Positions 1-7,692 of a DNA stretch of 19,213 bases are shown one piece after another. Source of the stretch: an uncultured Clostridia bacterium (GTDB lineage Bacteria > Bacillota > Clostridia > UBA1381); contig CAKSDE010000029.1 of the NCBI GenBank assembly GCA_934444735.1, positions 1 to 19,213 of the forward strand, in the 5' to 3' direction. The notes beneath the pieces were generated by a model. It ran no database searches. It was not told the DNA's origin and saw nothing but the letters and a program-made list of their open reading frames with translations. The translations under genes were made by a program, and so were the position numbers. Numbering within the stretch: position 1 is the stretch's first letter; every line of letters begins with the position of its first letter.

Positions 1-4
1 CTTT

Positions 5-57
5 CCTCCTGTTTTTGTGTTTATTTTATTATATCATATTTTGCATCATTGTGTCTA
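5..57 (-). promoter_or_regulatory. Promoter and Shine-Dalgarno for a minus-strand gene beyond the left edge
   Basis: Read on the minus strand, a -35 box TAGACA (52-57) is followed after 18 bp by a perfect TATAAT (28-33) and then by AGGAGG (5-10), only four bases from the window edge. The order and spacing fit a sigma-A promoter followed by a strong ribosome binding site, so a gene read leftward probably starts just outside the window. Its identity is unknown. The promoter lies against the break point of the reverse transcriptase fragment, so it belongs to a different unit. Confidence 0.55.
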
Positions 58-74
58 CTTTTTTAGTATAGCAC

Positions 75-411
75 CAACACTTGGAATACCTGCTATGTGG
101 GATAGAGTAGTACAACAATGTATTTTACAAGTACTTGAACCAATCTGTGAAGCTAAATTCCATGAAAGAAGTAATGGATTTAGACCGAACAGGTCGGCAG
201 AACATGCTATATCACAAGCAGGGCACATGATACAAAGAAGTCATTTACATTATGTAGTTGACATCGACATAAAAGGCTTTTTTGATAATGTTAATCACAC
301 AAAACTAATCAAACAAATGTGGAGATTAGGAATACAGGATAAAAAACTAATATGTATTATTAAAGAAATGTTGAAAGCACCTATATTACTACCAAACGGT
401 GAGATTACTAT
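75..411 (+). pseudogene. Group II intron reverse transcriptase fragment
   Basis: About 112 codons encode the first part of a group II intron-encoded reverse transcriptase/maturase: LGIPAMWDRVVQQC, then the FRPNRSAEHAI block, then the RT-A motif VVDIDIKGFFDNVNH with its metal-binding aspartates. The family is normally 400-600 residues. Here both the start (finger region before LGIP) and everything after LLPNGEI are missing, including the YADD catalytic box, the maturase domain and any endonuclease domain, so it cannot be active. The reading frame runs on into an integrase fragment at about 411. No intron RNA domain V hairpin was recognised nearby. The fragment is certain as homology; the exact break points are estimated to about 10 bp. 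Confidence 0.85.
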
Positions 412-600
412 GCCGAATATTGACGGCAAAAAGACTATTGTTGCAAAAGACAGAGCAAAAACAAAATCAAGCCTTAGAGCGTTGCCGCTTAATGAGGACT
501 TAAAAGACAGACTTATTGAAATCAGAAAGCAGCAAGGACAGTACCAAAAGAAATTTAAGCGGTCATACGATAAAAAATGGCTTGATTATGTAATGGTAGG
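412..600 (+). pseudogene. Tyrosine integrase (phage/ICE type) internal fragment
   Basis: In frame with the preceding reverse transcriptase piece is a stretch of about 62 residues that resembles the middle of the catalytic domain of Tn916-like tyrosine integrases. It reads IDGKKTIVAKDRAKTKSSLR, then ALPLNEDLKDRL, then SYDKKWLDYVMV. In intact integrases this beta-hairpin/KTKSS-R-LPL segment sits between the first catalytic Arg and the HxxR box; both the upstream and downstream catalytic parts (R, HxxR, Tyr) are missing. The homology breaks at about position 600, where the sequence becomes the antisense of a serine recombinase. It is a dead remnant of another mobile element. The in-frame joining to the RT piece is probably chance. 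Confidence 0.7.
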
Positions 601-1996
601 AGACGGGGGTGCGGATAATTTTTGCCCTGTTTTCAGTTTCAAGCTGTGAGCGTTTCTCCGATTTGCGGAATTTATCGTATTGAATACGGTAATTTTCGGC
701 TTTCGTGTCCAATTCAAGTTTTAACCGTTTATACTCATCAAGTGTAATTTCCTCTGTTAAAAGCTGCTCGTACAAGAGTTGTTTTTTCTTTTGGCAAGCC
801 GTTATCTGCTTTTCAATATCCGCAAGCTGCTCTGTTTTTATCTGTGCAGCATCAACCTTTGAAACATCATCAATATTCAATATGCTTTCGGCTTGCTTGG
901 AGATTATATCAAAAATTGCTTGGTTTAATGCAACTTCCATAATTTCCGATTTATAGCAAGGCTCCGTTTCGTCATTCCTTGTATAGCTGCATCGGTATAT
1001 CGGTACTTTTTTCGGCACATAATCCATTGCGTGCTTGCAGCAGCCGCACTCAACCTTTCCACGAAGCGGATAGCTCCGCTGTTTTTTATTCGGCTGCTTA
1101 AATGTTCGTCGTACCGCATTTGCTTTCTCAAACAATTTTTCCGAAATAATAGCATTGTGGTGGTGCGGTATCTTTATCCATTCGCTTTCATCACGCTTGA
1201 CCATTTTTGTGCTGCCTACATCTTGTACCTTTTGTTTGAGCATCACAAACATACCCATATACTGTTCATTGACTATAATTCGGTTGATGGTGGAAATGCT
1301 CCAATATTTGCAGTTCGGGAAACGAGAGCCGTAGTTTCCTTTAATGCCCTTGTACTGTGCAGGAGTAGGAATATTTTTATCAAATAACAGCTTTGATATA
1401 TATGCGGCAGACTTGCCATCGGCGGTAAGCTCGAATATCATTTTAACCGTGCCGGCGGCTTTCTCATCTATAATCTGCTCGCCGTTATTTCCAGCTTTAT
1501 AGCCATATGTATAATTCCCCGATTTATATTCGCCACGCCGCATTTTTGTATATTTGGCACTCTTTGTTTTAACCGATAAATCACGGCTGTAATACTCGTT
1601 TACGAGATATTTCACCGCAACGGCAATGCCGCCAGTATCACCTTTATGTTCGTCACTGTCATAGTTATCGCTGACCGATATAAACCGCACACCGAACAGA
1701 GGAAATATCTGCTGTGTAAAATACCCAACCTCTATACTGTTCCTCCCGAAACGGGAGAAGTCCTTTACCAAAATGCAGTTCACCCTATAAGCTTTAACAT
1801 CATTCAAAAGCCGCTGAACGGCGGGGCGTTCAAGATTAGTCCCGGAATAGCCGTTGTCTACATATTCGATAATTTCAACATTATCGCCGAGTGTTTCTGC
1901 ATATTTACGGAGAAAAAGCCTTTGTGATTCAATGCTCATACTCTCAACACGCTTATCTTCAACAGACAAACGCAGATATATGGCTAATCTATCCAT
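563..1996 (-). CDS. Large serine recombinase, C-terminus replaced (truncated)
   Basis: This is a site-specific DNA integrase/excisionase of the large serine recombinase family. The N-terminal resolvase domain (about residues 1-150) shows the YLRLS motif with catalytic Ser11 and the VKDFSRFGRNS helix region. The recombinase DNA-binding domain (about 155-270) follows, then a zinc beta-ribbon (CGCC near 318, later Cys pairs) and a coiled coil rich in K/E/L (about 385-450). The final ~17 residues after ENRAKI are antisense to the integrase remnant, so the natural C-terminal segment, seen in the neighbouring recombinase as a short beta-rich tail, has been lost at a break near position 600-620. The 477-codon product is shorter than the usual 500-560. 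The start at 1996 overlaps the end of the upstream recombinase by 8 bp, implying translational coupling. Whether it remains active without its tail is unknown. Confidence 0.85.
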   Translation of the reverse strand: MDRLAIYLRLSVEDKRVESMSIESQRLFLRKYAETLGDNVEIIEYVDNGYSGTNLERPAVQRLLNDVKAYRVNCILVKDFSRFGRNSIEVGYFTQQIFPLFGVRFISVSDNYDSDEHKGDTGGIAVAVKYLVNEYYSRDLSVKTKSAKYTKMRRGEYKSGNYTYGYKAGNNGEQIIDEKAAGTVKMIFELTADGKSAAYISKLLFDKNIPTPAQYKGIKGNYGSRFPNCKYWSISTINRIIVNEQYMGMFVMLKQKVQDVGSTKMVKRDESEWIKIPHHHNAIISEKLFEKANAVRRTFKQPNKKQRSYPLRGKVECGCCKHAMDYVPKKVPIYRCSYTRNDETEPCYKSEIMEVALNQAIFDIISKQAESILNIDDVSKVDAAQIKTEQLADIEKQITACQKKKQLLYEQLLTEEITLDEYKRLKLELDTKAENYRIQYDKFRKSEKRSQLETENRAKIIRTPVSYHYIIKPFFIV

Positions 1997-3632
1997 TTGC
2001 TATCGCCTCGCTTTCAAATTCGTTATTAAAGCTGTATGTTATTTCAACCCTTTTGCCCTTGTAAATATCTATTCTTGAAATCAGCTTGTCTATAAGCTCT
2101 TTTGTGAGCGTGTTGTTTTCAGCAATATCCGAAACGGCGTTCGACAGGTCGCAATATCGGTTATAGCTTTTTTCAAGCTCCAAGCGGCGGTTCTCAACCT
2201 CGGTTATCTTTTTCATCGTATCTGAGATTTTATCACCGTAGCTTTTACGCATTTCTTGATATTCCTCTTGCGTTATAATGCCGTTTACAAGATTTTCATA
2301 TAAGCTGTTCAAAAAATTCCGATTTTTTGATATGTAAGCTCGTAAATTCTTTAATTCCGCCTGTCGAGCTTCTATTTCTTTCTTATCATTCAGAGAATAG
2401 AATATCAAATTTTTTCTGTCGGCAAGTACAGACGCTTGCAATTTTATTGCGGTTATAACCACATTGAGCAAATCTTTTTCAAGAATACTGCCGTTATCGC
2501 ATCCGTTACGGTTATATCTTACACGAGTAAGACAATGCAAGTGGTAAGCATATCCGGTTTTTACTCGTTTTTCTCTGCCACGGTGTAACGCTCTGCCGCA
2601 CTCGCCGCAGAAAATTTTGCCTTTCCATATATTTTCGGTGTAGGGTATTACGGTTAGCTTGCGGTGCTTATTTTTTAGCTGCTCCATACGCTCCTGTGCT
2701 TTATCAAACATATCCTGTGAAATAATAGCCTCGTGCGTGTTCGGAACGACTATCCATTCATCTTTGTCAACGGCGGTCTGCTTTTTAGCCAAGCTGTCGC
2801 TTCTGCCTTGAACGAGCTTGCCTGTATATATTTCGTGTGTTAAGATTTGCCGAACGGTCATAGTCTGCCATAATCCGCTGCCGATACTTTTTTTTGAGGT
2901 TATATATCCCTTTTGATAGCCGTATGCACCCGGTGTTAGGATTTGCTGTTCGTTAAGCTGCAAGCATATCTCGTTTATTGACATACCGCCGTTAAAAAGC
3001 TCAAATATCAGTTTGACAACGGGTGCGGTTTCGGGATTTACGATTAGCTTATGACAGTCGTTCGGATCTTTCAGATAACCGTATTTCGGTCTTGTACTCA
3101 CATATTGTCCGTCACGCATTGCCTGCCGTGCCTGTGTTTTGATTTTCTTTCCGATGTCCAAAGCGTAGGCTTTGTTTATGATATTTTTGATATACAACAG
3201 CATTTTATCACCGTTTGAAGGAGTATCCGTATCAAAGTTATCGTTTACGGCAATAAACCGCACCTTCTTTTCGGGAAAGTAGGTGTCTATATAAAAGCCA
3301 GTGTCAATACTGTTTCTGCCGAGCCTTGACAAGTCCTTTACGATTACGCAGTCTATCTTGCCGCTTTCAATATCCTCAATCATATGCTGAAATTCGGGGC
3401 GGTGAAAGCTCGTGCCTGTCGCTCCGTTGTCGATATATACTCCAGCCAAACGCATATTTCCGTTTTGTGCGATAAAATCATCGAGTATCATCTTTTGATT
3501 TTCAATGGAATTACCCTTGTTGTGGCTGTCCTCAACCGATAATCTGATATACTGTGCCGTTTTTATGTATATAGACATATTTTTCGGCTTTGTCTGTGCA
3601 ACAGTGATATTTTTTCTGCTTTTTCTTGCCAT
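1989..3632 (-). CDS. Large serine recombinase, full length
   Basis: A complete 547-residue large serine recombinase, which would integrate or excise a mobile element by a serine-phosphodiester mechanism. The resolvase domain (about 20-165) has YIRLS with catalytic Ser32 and VKDLSRLGRNS. The recombinase domain spans about 185-310. A zinc beta-ribbon (CGECG near 345, then HC and C further on) is followed by a long coiled coil (about 420-510) and the typical beta tail ending in RVEITYSFNNEF. The start ATG at 3632 has a GGAGG nine bases upstream. It overlaps the second recombinase gene by 8 bp, and the pair reads leftward as an operon. Paired or triple serine recombinases of this kind occur in clostridial integrative elements, and some need both proteins for recombination. 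The target site cannot be told from this window. Confidence 0.92.
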   Translation of the reverse strand: MARKSRKNITVAQTKPKNMSIYIKTAQYIRLSVEDSHNKGNSIENQKMILDDFIAQNGNMRLAGVYIDNGATGTSFHRPEFQHMIEDIESGKIDCVIVKDLSRLGRNSIDTGFYIDTYFPEKKVRFIAVNDNFDTDTPSNGDKMLLYIKNIINKAYALDIGKKIKTQARQAMRDGQYVSTRPKYGYLKDPNDCHKLIVNPETAPVVKLIFELFNGGMSINEICLQLNEQQILTPGAYGYQKGYITSKKSIGSGLWQTMTVRQILTHEIYTGKLVQGRSDSLAKKQTAVDKDEWIVVPNTHEAIISQDMFDKAQERMEQLKNKHRKLTVIPYTENIWKGKIFCGECGRALHRGREKRVKTGYAYHLHCLTRVRYNRNGCDNGSILEKDLLNVVITAIKLQASVLADRKNLIFYSLNDKKEIEARQAELKNLRAYISKNRNFLNSLYENLVNGIITQEEYQEMRKSYGDKISDTMKKITEVENRRLELEKSYNRYCDLSNAVSDIAENNTLTKELIDKLISRIDIYKGKRVEITYSFNNEFESEAIANG

Positions 3633-3633
3633 A

Positions 3634-3729
3634 TCAAACCACCTCCCGATATTCGCTTAATGCAGCTAATGCCTGTTCGTATTCGTCCTTGAAATTAAAT
3701 TCTATCTGTATATGCGTTTTATCATACAT
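3634..3729 (-). CDS. Short ORF upstream of the recombinases, possibly the tail of a third one
   Basis: A 31-codon reading frame from an ATG at 3729 ends one base before the recombinase ATG. The product starts MYDKTHIQIEFNFKDEYEQA and ends EYREVV. The frame is open further upstream to about 3831, without a better start. I see no convincing Shine-Dalgarno before the ATG. The alternating IxIEFNF strand followed by a charged helix resembles the extreme C-terminus of serine recombinases, so this could be the remnant of a third upstream recombinase rather than an independent small protein. The tight junction with the next gene shows it was part of the same operon. Its function is not recognised. 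Confidence 0.35.
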   Translation of the reverse strand: MYDKTHIQIEFNFKDEYEQALAALSEYREVV

Positions 3730-3784
3730 ATGGATGCACTCTATAGGCGGAGTGGGAACATTAATAGCTTCATTAGCAAGCTTG

Positions 3785-3904
3785 ATAACTTTTCGAGAAT
3801 ATGTAAAATACAACCCGGGAAGAGCCGGATATTATGTAAAGATGTTTTCTACATTTAACTTTGCTTTTTTGATAATACTTGTCATGGTTATGATTTTGAT
3901 TTAA
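3785..3904 (+). pseudogene. C-terminal remnant of a membrane protein (tentative)
   Basis: On the plus strand a reading frame ending at 3904 encodes a basic segment (KYNPGRAGYYVK) and then a strongly hydrophobic helix of about 20 residues (FNFAFLIILVMVMILI) directly before the stop. This looks like the last transmembrane helix of a polytopic membrane protein. The frame upstream of about 3785 is antisense to the recombinase operon and makes no sense as protein, so the gene would have been cut by the mobile element. A terminator follows at 4022-4057. The family is not recognised. The evidence is composition only, so the call is weak. Confidence 0.3.
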
Positions 3905-4021
3905 GTGTATTATGGATAAGATATTCAAAGAGAATTATAAATTGTCAGAATTACTCTTGACACAAAAAATTTAAAAACGCACAAGTCAAGACTGTATCAA
4001 TCCAATTCACCGTTGCCTCGT

Positions 4022-4057
4022 CGGAGCAGGCTTATATATCGCTTGCTCTGATTTTTG
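4022..4057 (+). terminator. Rho-independent terminator, rightward
   Basis: GAGCAGGC (4024-4031) pairs with GCTTGCTC (4041-4048) with one G-U, extendable by two more pairs, around a 9-base loop. It is followed by ATTTTT. The T-run is on the plus strand, so it stops rightward transcription, presumably that of the truncated membrane-protein gene ending at 3904. On the minus strand there is no T-run, so it is not an obvious terminator for the AraC gene. The rest of 3905-4068 holds nothing else I recognise. Confidence 0.6.
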
Positions 4058-4068
4058 GCAATCATTAT

Positions 4069-4899
4069 TTAAAGTTTATTTTTTATTTTTTCATTTTTTT
4101 CTTTGTAATGAGCCAAATATTTACTGGGTGTTACACCTATATTTTTTTTGAAAGTATTGATAAAATGAGCGTAGCTGCTGAATGCGGATTTTTCAAATAC
4201 TTGGTAAACTGAATAATTAGTTGTTGAAAGCAGGCGACAGGCTGAAGAGCATCTTAAGAAATTTACATACTCCATAACGGTTTTTCCGGTTATTTTTTTA
4301 AATTCCTTTGCAAAATAATCGGGACTGAAGCCGATATTATCTGCGATGTCGGCTATTGTAATTTTATTATTCAGGTTTGCTTTAATATAGCCTATGGCAT
4401 AATATATATTTTTATTAACCGATTGCATTGGTGCATACCGAGCGTGATACTTAAAAAGATGAGCTGAAAATTGACACGCAAGGCTGTAAATTTCTATATC
4501 ATGAGTAGGTGAGGGCTTTTCCTTGTGTAATTTGTGATACATATCCAGAAGCAATTTTTTTAAGAAAGAATCCTTAAAGACCTCATCAAATATAAAGGTT
4601 CTGACATCTATTCCATGATCCATCAAAAAATCATCAGATATAATCAATTCATAAAAATAAAAAAAATCATTAGGTTTCCCCATCATTGTGTGAGCTGAGT
4701 ATGGCGGGAAAATACAAAATTCATCGGCAACTACAGGAATGTTATCATTATCCACAATTACAATTCCCTTGTTTTTATAGCAAAACAGTATTTGTAAATC
4801 GGCATGCCAATCTGCATAGTTTTTTAAATCTCCAAATGCATATTTTTCTAAATATATCGGATAAAATTCTTGAGAATTGTTTTCGATATAAGTATCCAT
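4069..4899 (-). CDS. AraC-family transcriptional regulator
   Basis: A 276-residue one-component regulator. The N-terminal half (about 1-150) is a cupin-like sensing domain, including a motif around FCIFPPYSAHTM typical of the AraC ligand-binding jelly roll. The C-terminal ~100 residues (about 162-262) form the double helix-turn-helix: first helix pair ITIADIADNIGFSPDYFAKE, then KITGKTVMEYV, and the second HTH ending in the signature FINTFKKNIGVTPSKY. Proteins of this build usually sense a sugar and activate adjacent carbohydrate genes. It is divergent from the four-gene surface operon starting at 5074, with 174 bp between them, which makes that operon its likely target. The ATG at 4899 has an AGGTGG ten bases upstream and a consensus promoter. 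The ligand is not predictable from sequence. Confidence 0.92.
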   Translation of the reverse strand: MDTYIENNSQEFYPIYLEKYAFGDLKNYADWHADLQILFCYKNKGIVIVDNDNIPVVADEFCIFPPYSAHTMMGKPNDFFYFYELIISDDFLMDHGIDVRTFIFDEVFKDSFLKKLLLDMYHKLHKEKPSPTHDIEIYSLACQFSAHLFKYHARYAPMQSVNKNIYYAIGYIKANLNNKITIADIADNIGFSPDYFAKEFKKITGKTVMEYVNFLRCSSACRLLSTTNYSVYQVFEKSAFSSYAHFINTFKKNIGVTPSKYLAHYKEKNEKIKNKL

Positions 4900-4936
4900 T
4901 TATGAATCACCACCTAAACTCTCATACTATAAATAT

Positions 4937-4965
4937 ATTATAGCATAACTGAATAATTTCGTCAA
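4937..4965 (-). promoter_or_regulatory. Promoter of the AraC-type regulator
   Basis: Read on the minus strand, TTGACG (4960-4965) and a perfect TATAAT (4937-4942) are separated by exactly 17 bp, and lie about 40 bp upstream of the AraC start codon. This is a near-consensus sigma-A promoter. Confidence 0.75.
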
Positions 4966-5009
4966 TATGCAGGTGTCGGAATACAGTTATAAAAAAACGG
5001 TATTGAGTA

Positions 5010-5038
5010 TTTACAATAATTTGCAGTCTTGTTATAAT
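5010..5038 (+). promoter_or_regulatory. Promoter of the surface-glycan operon
   Basis: TTTACA (5010-5015) and TATAAT (5033-5038) are separated by 17 bp, 36 bp before the ATG at 5074. The -35 differs from consensus at one base. The promoter is back to back with that of the AraC gene. The word AATAATTT occurs both at 4952-4959 and at 5017-5024 and might be part of regulator half-sites, though in such A/T-rich DNA it may be chance. No catabolite-repression box was recognised. Confidence 0.7.
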
Positions 5039-5073
5039 ATATTTAGAAAGCGAAAAATGAAAGGCGTGGTTTG

Positions 5074-7671
5074 ATGAAAAAAACAGCAATTTTAACTGCA
5101 TTGTGCATGTGTGTGTCTGTGTTTAGTGCGTCTGCCTATGCACAAGATAACAAGAGAATATATGTGTATGTAAGTGCTGACGGCAGTGACAGCGGAACCG
5201 GTGAAAAGGATTCTCCGTTTAAAACCTTGGAAAAAGCACGAGATTATTTAAGAGAACATCCCGAACTTAAAGAAAATGGTGCGACCGTTTATTTAAGAGG
5301 CGGAGAATACAGTATTTTAAATACAATTGAATTTAATGAGCAAGACGGCGGAACGGAGGAAAATCCTGTTATATATAAGGCATATCCCGGTGAAAAGGTG
5401 GATTTTGTGGGTAGTCTTTCAATTAACTCGGAAGACTTTAAAAAGCTTGCCGATGAAGATATGATTAAAAGAGCAGCAAGCTCTGAGGCAGCATCGCATA
5501 TTGTTGAATATAATGTATTTGATTTGGGAATAACAGAAATTCCCGAGCCAAATCTTCCCGGAGCTTACAGCTATTGGAGCATGATGAAATATATACATGG
5601 AAAGCAGGCGGGTGAAGGAGCACCCGAGCTTTTTATAAACGAAAAAGCAATGACCATTGCAAGATACCCCAATGGTGACGAGATGAACTATGTAAAACAG
5701 GTAATAAATCCCGGGGAAGTAGTAGGTGATTATGATGAATCAAGTAACAACTATATTCCGCCCGAGAAAAGAACAAAAGAACCATTTACATTCGTTCCGA
5801 GATCGGGAAATCTTGCTAAGTGGGCGATGGCAGACCAGGCTATTTTATACGGAAGATGGAAATATGACTGGGCAGACCAGGCAATACCGATAAAGAGTAT
5901 AGATGTTGAAAAAGGAACAATTACTCCGTTATATCCCAGTTATTTTGGTGTTACGACCGACAGACCCTTTTACATATATAATTTATTTGAAGAAATTGAT
6001 ATGCCGGGCGAATACTTTTTAGACAGATATACCGGTAAGCTTTATCTGTATCCGCCGGAGGGAGCAACGAAATATAAAGCATATTTATCATTCCTTGCAG
6101 GCAGCATGATAAATATTGAAAATGTTTCAAATATGAAATTCAGTAATATTAATATGAAGTATATGAAAAACGGTGCTGTATATATTGATAATTGTAAAAA
6201 TGTTGTTATTGACGGCGGCGAATTTGCATTCACAGCAACAGTTAAAGCAATCACTATAAATGCTTCGAATGATTGCGGTATAAAAAATGCTTATTTCCAC
6301 GATACAGACGGCGGTGTAATTATAGATGGCGGAGATTTTGAAACACTTACCCATGGAAACAATTATGTTGAAAATTGCGTGTTTAAGCGCTTTGCAAGAA
6401 TAACAAAGGGTTATAATTATGCAATAACTTTATCAGGCGTCGGCAACAGAGCCGCATATAATGAAATAAGCGAAGCTGAGCATTGCGGATTGTCTTTTGG
6501 CGGTAATGAACATATTATTGAGTATAATGAGTTTTATAATTGCTGTCAGACTGCAGATGATATGGGTGCTTTATATTCCGGCAGAGATACAACCTGTCGC
6601 GGAACAATAATCAGATATAATTATTTTCATGATATAAAGAGCAGTTCTCCGACTGTGTTGGGAGTTCATGGAGTTTATCTTGATGACGGCTTCAGCGGCG
6701 GTATAGTTGTAGGAAATATATTTGAAAACATTAGCGGATTCGGAATGCATTTAACGGGAAGAGATGCTTATGTTAAAAATAACATTTTTATAAATATCGG
6801 AAATGCGGCTGTTTATATGGATTACAGAGATGCAACATCTGATGGCAACTTAGGTGTTCAACTTTGGGCAAGACTCAATGCTAAACCGTGGCAAAACGAA
6901 CTCTGGACTGAAAAATACCCTGAAATTGCAGGAGGAATAGAGCATTTTAACAGCACTGATTTTAATCAGAACAATATTATAGATTCCAACGTACTTGTAA
7001 ATTCGCCCGGAATAAAAACTCATGCAAAGGTTCCTAAGGATTGGGGAGAGTTTACGAATAATTATTCAACAGAATCAGACCCCGGCTTTTATGATTTCAA
7101 AAACAGAAATTATACATTGAAAGAAAGCTCGGTAGTATTTGATAAAATAAGCGGTTTTGTGGCATTGCCGTTTACAAGAATGGGAACATATTCAGACAGA
7201 GCCAAAAATCGAGTGAAAGACGCACTTGTTCTTGCAATAGACAGCCCGAGAGCTTTGAAAAACGGAGAAATCACCATGATAGACGAGAGTGATGAGAGTG
7301 TAGTTCCCGTAATAATAAATAATTCTACTTATATGCCAATAAGATTTATGAGTGAGGGCATGGGCGGACAGGTTGAATGGAATGAGGAAGAACGGTGTGC
7401 AGAGGTAGTACTCGGTCAAAATAAAATTGACATCTTTGTTGAGAAAGGTGAGATTTATAAAAATGAAGAGCTTTGCCAAAGGGATTTGGATATCCGCATA
7501 ATAAACGGAAGAACCTTTATTCCGCTAAGAACGATAGGCGAAGCACTTGGAAGGGAAGTGTATTGGAATGATATCGGAATGGTTTGCGTAAGCGGAACAG
7601 AAGCCTTGTTTGACGACAACGTTGACGAAAGCATTATAAATTATTTGTATGGCTTAATAGCTAAAAATTAA
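5074..7671 (+). CDS. Exported right-handed beta-helix protein (glycosidase/lyase type) with C-terminal stalk domain
   Basis: An 865-residue exported protein. Residues 1-23 form a signal peptide ending AYA before QD. From about 29 the IYVYVSADGSDSGTG motif and SPFKTLEKARDYL open a right-handed parallel beta-helix that runs to about 700. Within it DMGALYSGRD (near 495) and GVYLDDGFSGG (near 533) carry acidic residues typical of catalytic faces of beta-helix carbohydrate enzymes. The layout (Gly-rich start, APELFINEKAMTIARYPN, YDWAD, GEYFLDRYTGKLYLYPP) is most like GH141-type glycosidases, but related beta-helix families share these traits, so the substrate is open. Residues about 711-841 are a copper-amine-oxidase N-terminal-like stalk domain (YMPIRFMSE, FIPLRTIGEALG), common in clostridial surface proteins and not catalytic. 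I chose ATG 5074 over the in-frame TTG at 5071. It is the first gene of the operon, 21 bp before the next. Confidence 0.85.
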   Translation: MKKTAILTALCMCVSVFSASAYAQDNKRIYVYVSADGSDSGTGEKDSPFKTLEKARDYLREHPELKENGATVYLRGGEYSILNTIEFNEQDGGTEENPVIYKAYPGEKVDFVGSLSINSEDFKKLADEDMIKRAASSEAASHIVEYNVFDLGITEIPEPNLPGAYSYWSMMKYIHGKQAGEGAPELFINEKAMTIARYPNGDEMNYVKQVINPGEVVGDYDESSNNYIPPEKRTKEPFTFVPRSGNLAKWAMADQAILYGRWKYDWADQAIPIKSIDVEKGTITPLYPSYFGVTTDRPFYIYNLFEEIDMPGEYFLDRYTGKLYLYPPEGATKYKAYLSFLAGSMINIENVSNMKFSNINMKYMKNGAVYIDNCKNVVIDGGEFAFTATVKAITINASNDCGIKNAYFHDTDGGVIIDGGDFETLTHGNNYVENCVFKRFARITKGYNYAITLSGVGNRAAYNEISEAEHCGLSFGGNEHIIEYNEFYNCCQTADDMGALYSGRDTTCRGTIIRYNYFHDIKSSSPTVLGVHGVYLDDGFSGGIVVGNIFENISGFGMHLTGRDAYVKNNIFINIGNAAVYMDYRDATSDGNLGVQLWARLNAKPWQNELWTEKYPEIAGGIEHFNSTDFNQNNIIDSNVLVNSPGIKTHAKVPKDWGEFTNNYSTESDPGFYDFKNRNYTLKESSVVFDKISGFVALPFTRMGTYSDRAKNRVKDALVLAIDSPRALKNGEITMIDESDESVVPVIINNSTYMPIRFMSEGMGGQVEWNEEERCAEVVLGQNKIDIFVEKGEIYKNEELCQRDLDIRIINGRTFIPLRTIGEALGREVYWNDIGMVCVSGTEALFDDNVDESIINYLYGLIAKN

Positions 7672-7692
7672 AATGAAAGGAAGAAAAGAAAT

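Noticed and set aside
17..649. A single 210-codon reading frame as one gene
   Set aside because: It joins a reverse transcriptase piece, an integrase piece and antisense recombinase sequence; the GTG start lies in promoter-like DNA. Annotated as separate remnants.
1031..1387. Plus-strand ORF opposite the serine recombinase
   Set aside because: Antisense shadow of a clear recombinase gene, with no start site or family features.
5071..5073. TTG as the start of the beta-helix gene
   Set aside because: The ATG three bases downstream gives the same signal peptide and better fits the spacing from the purine-rich site.
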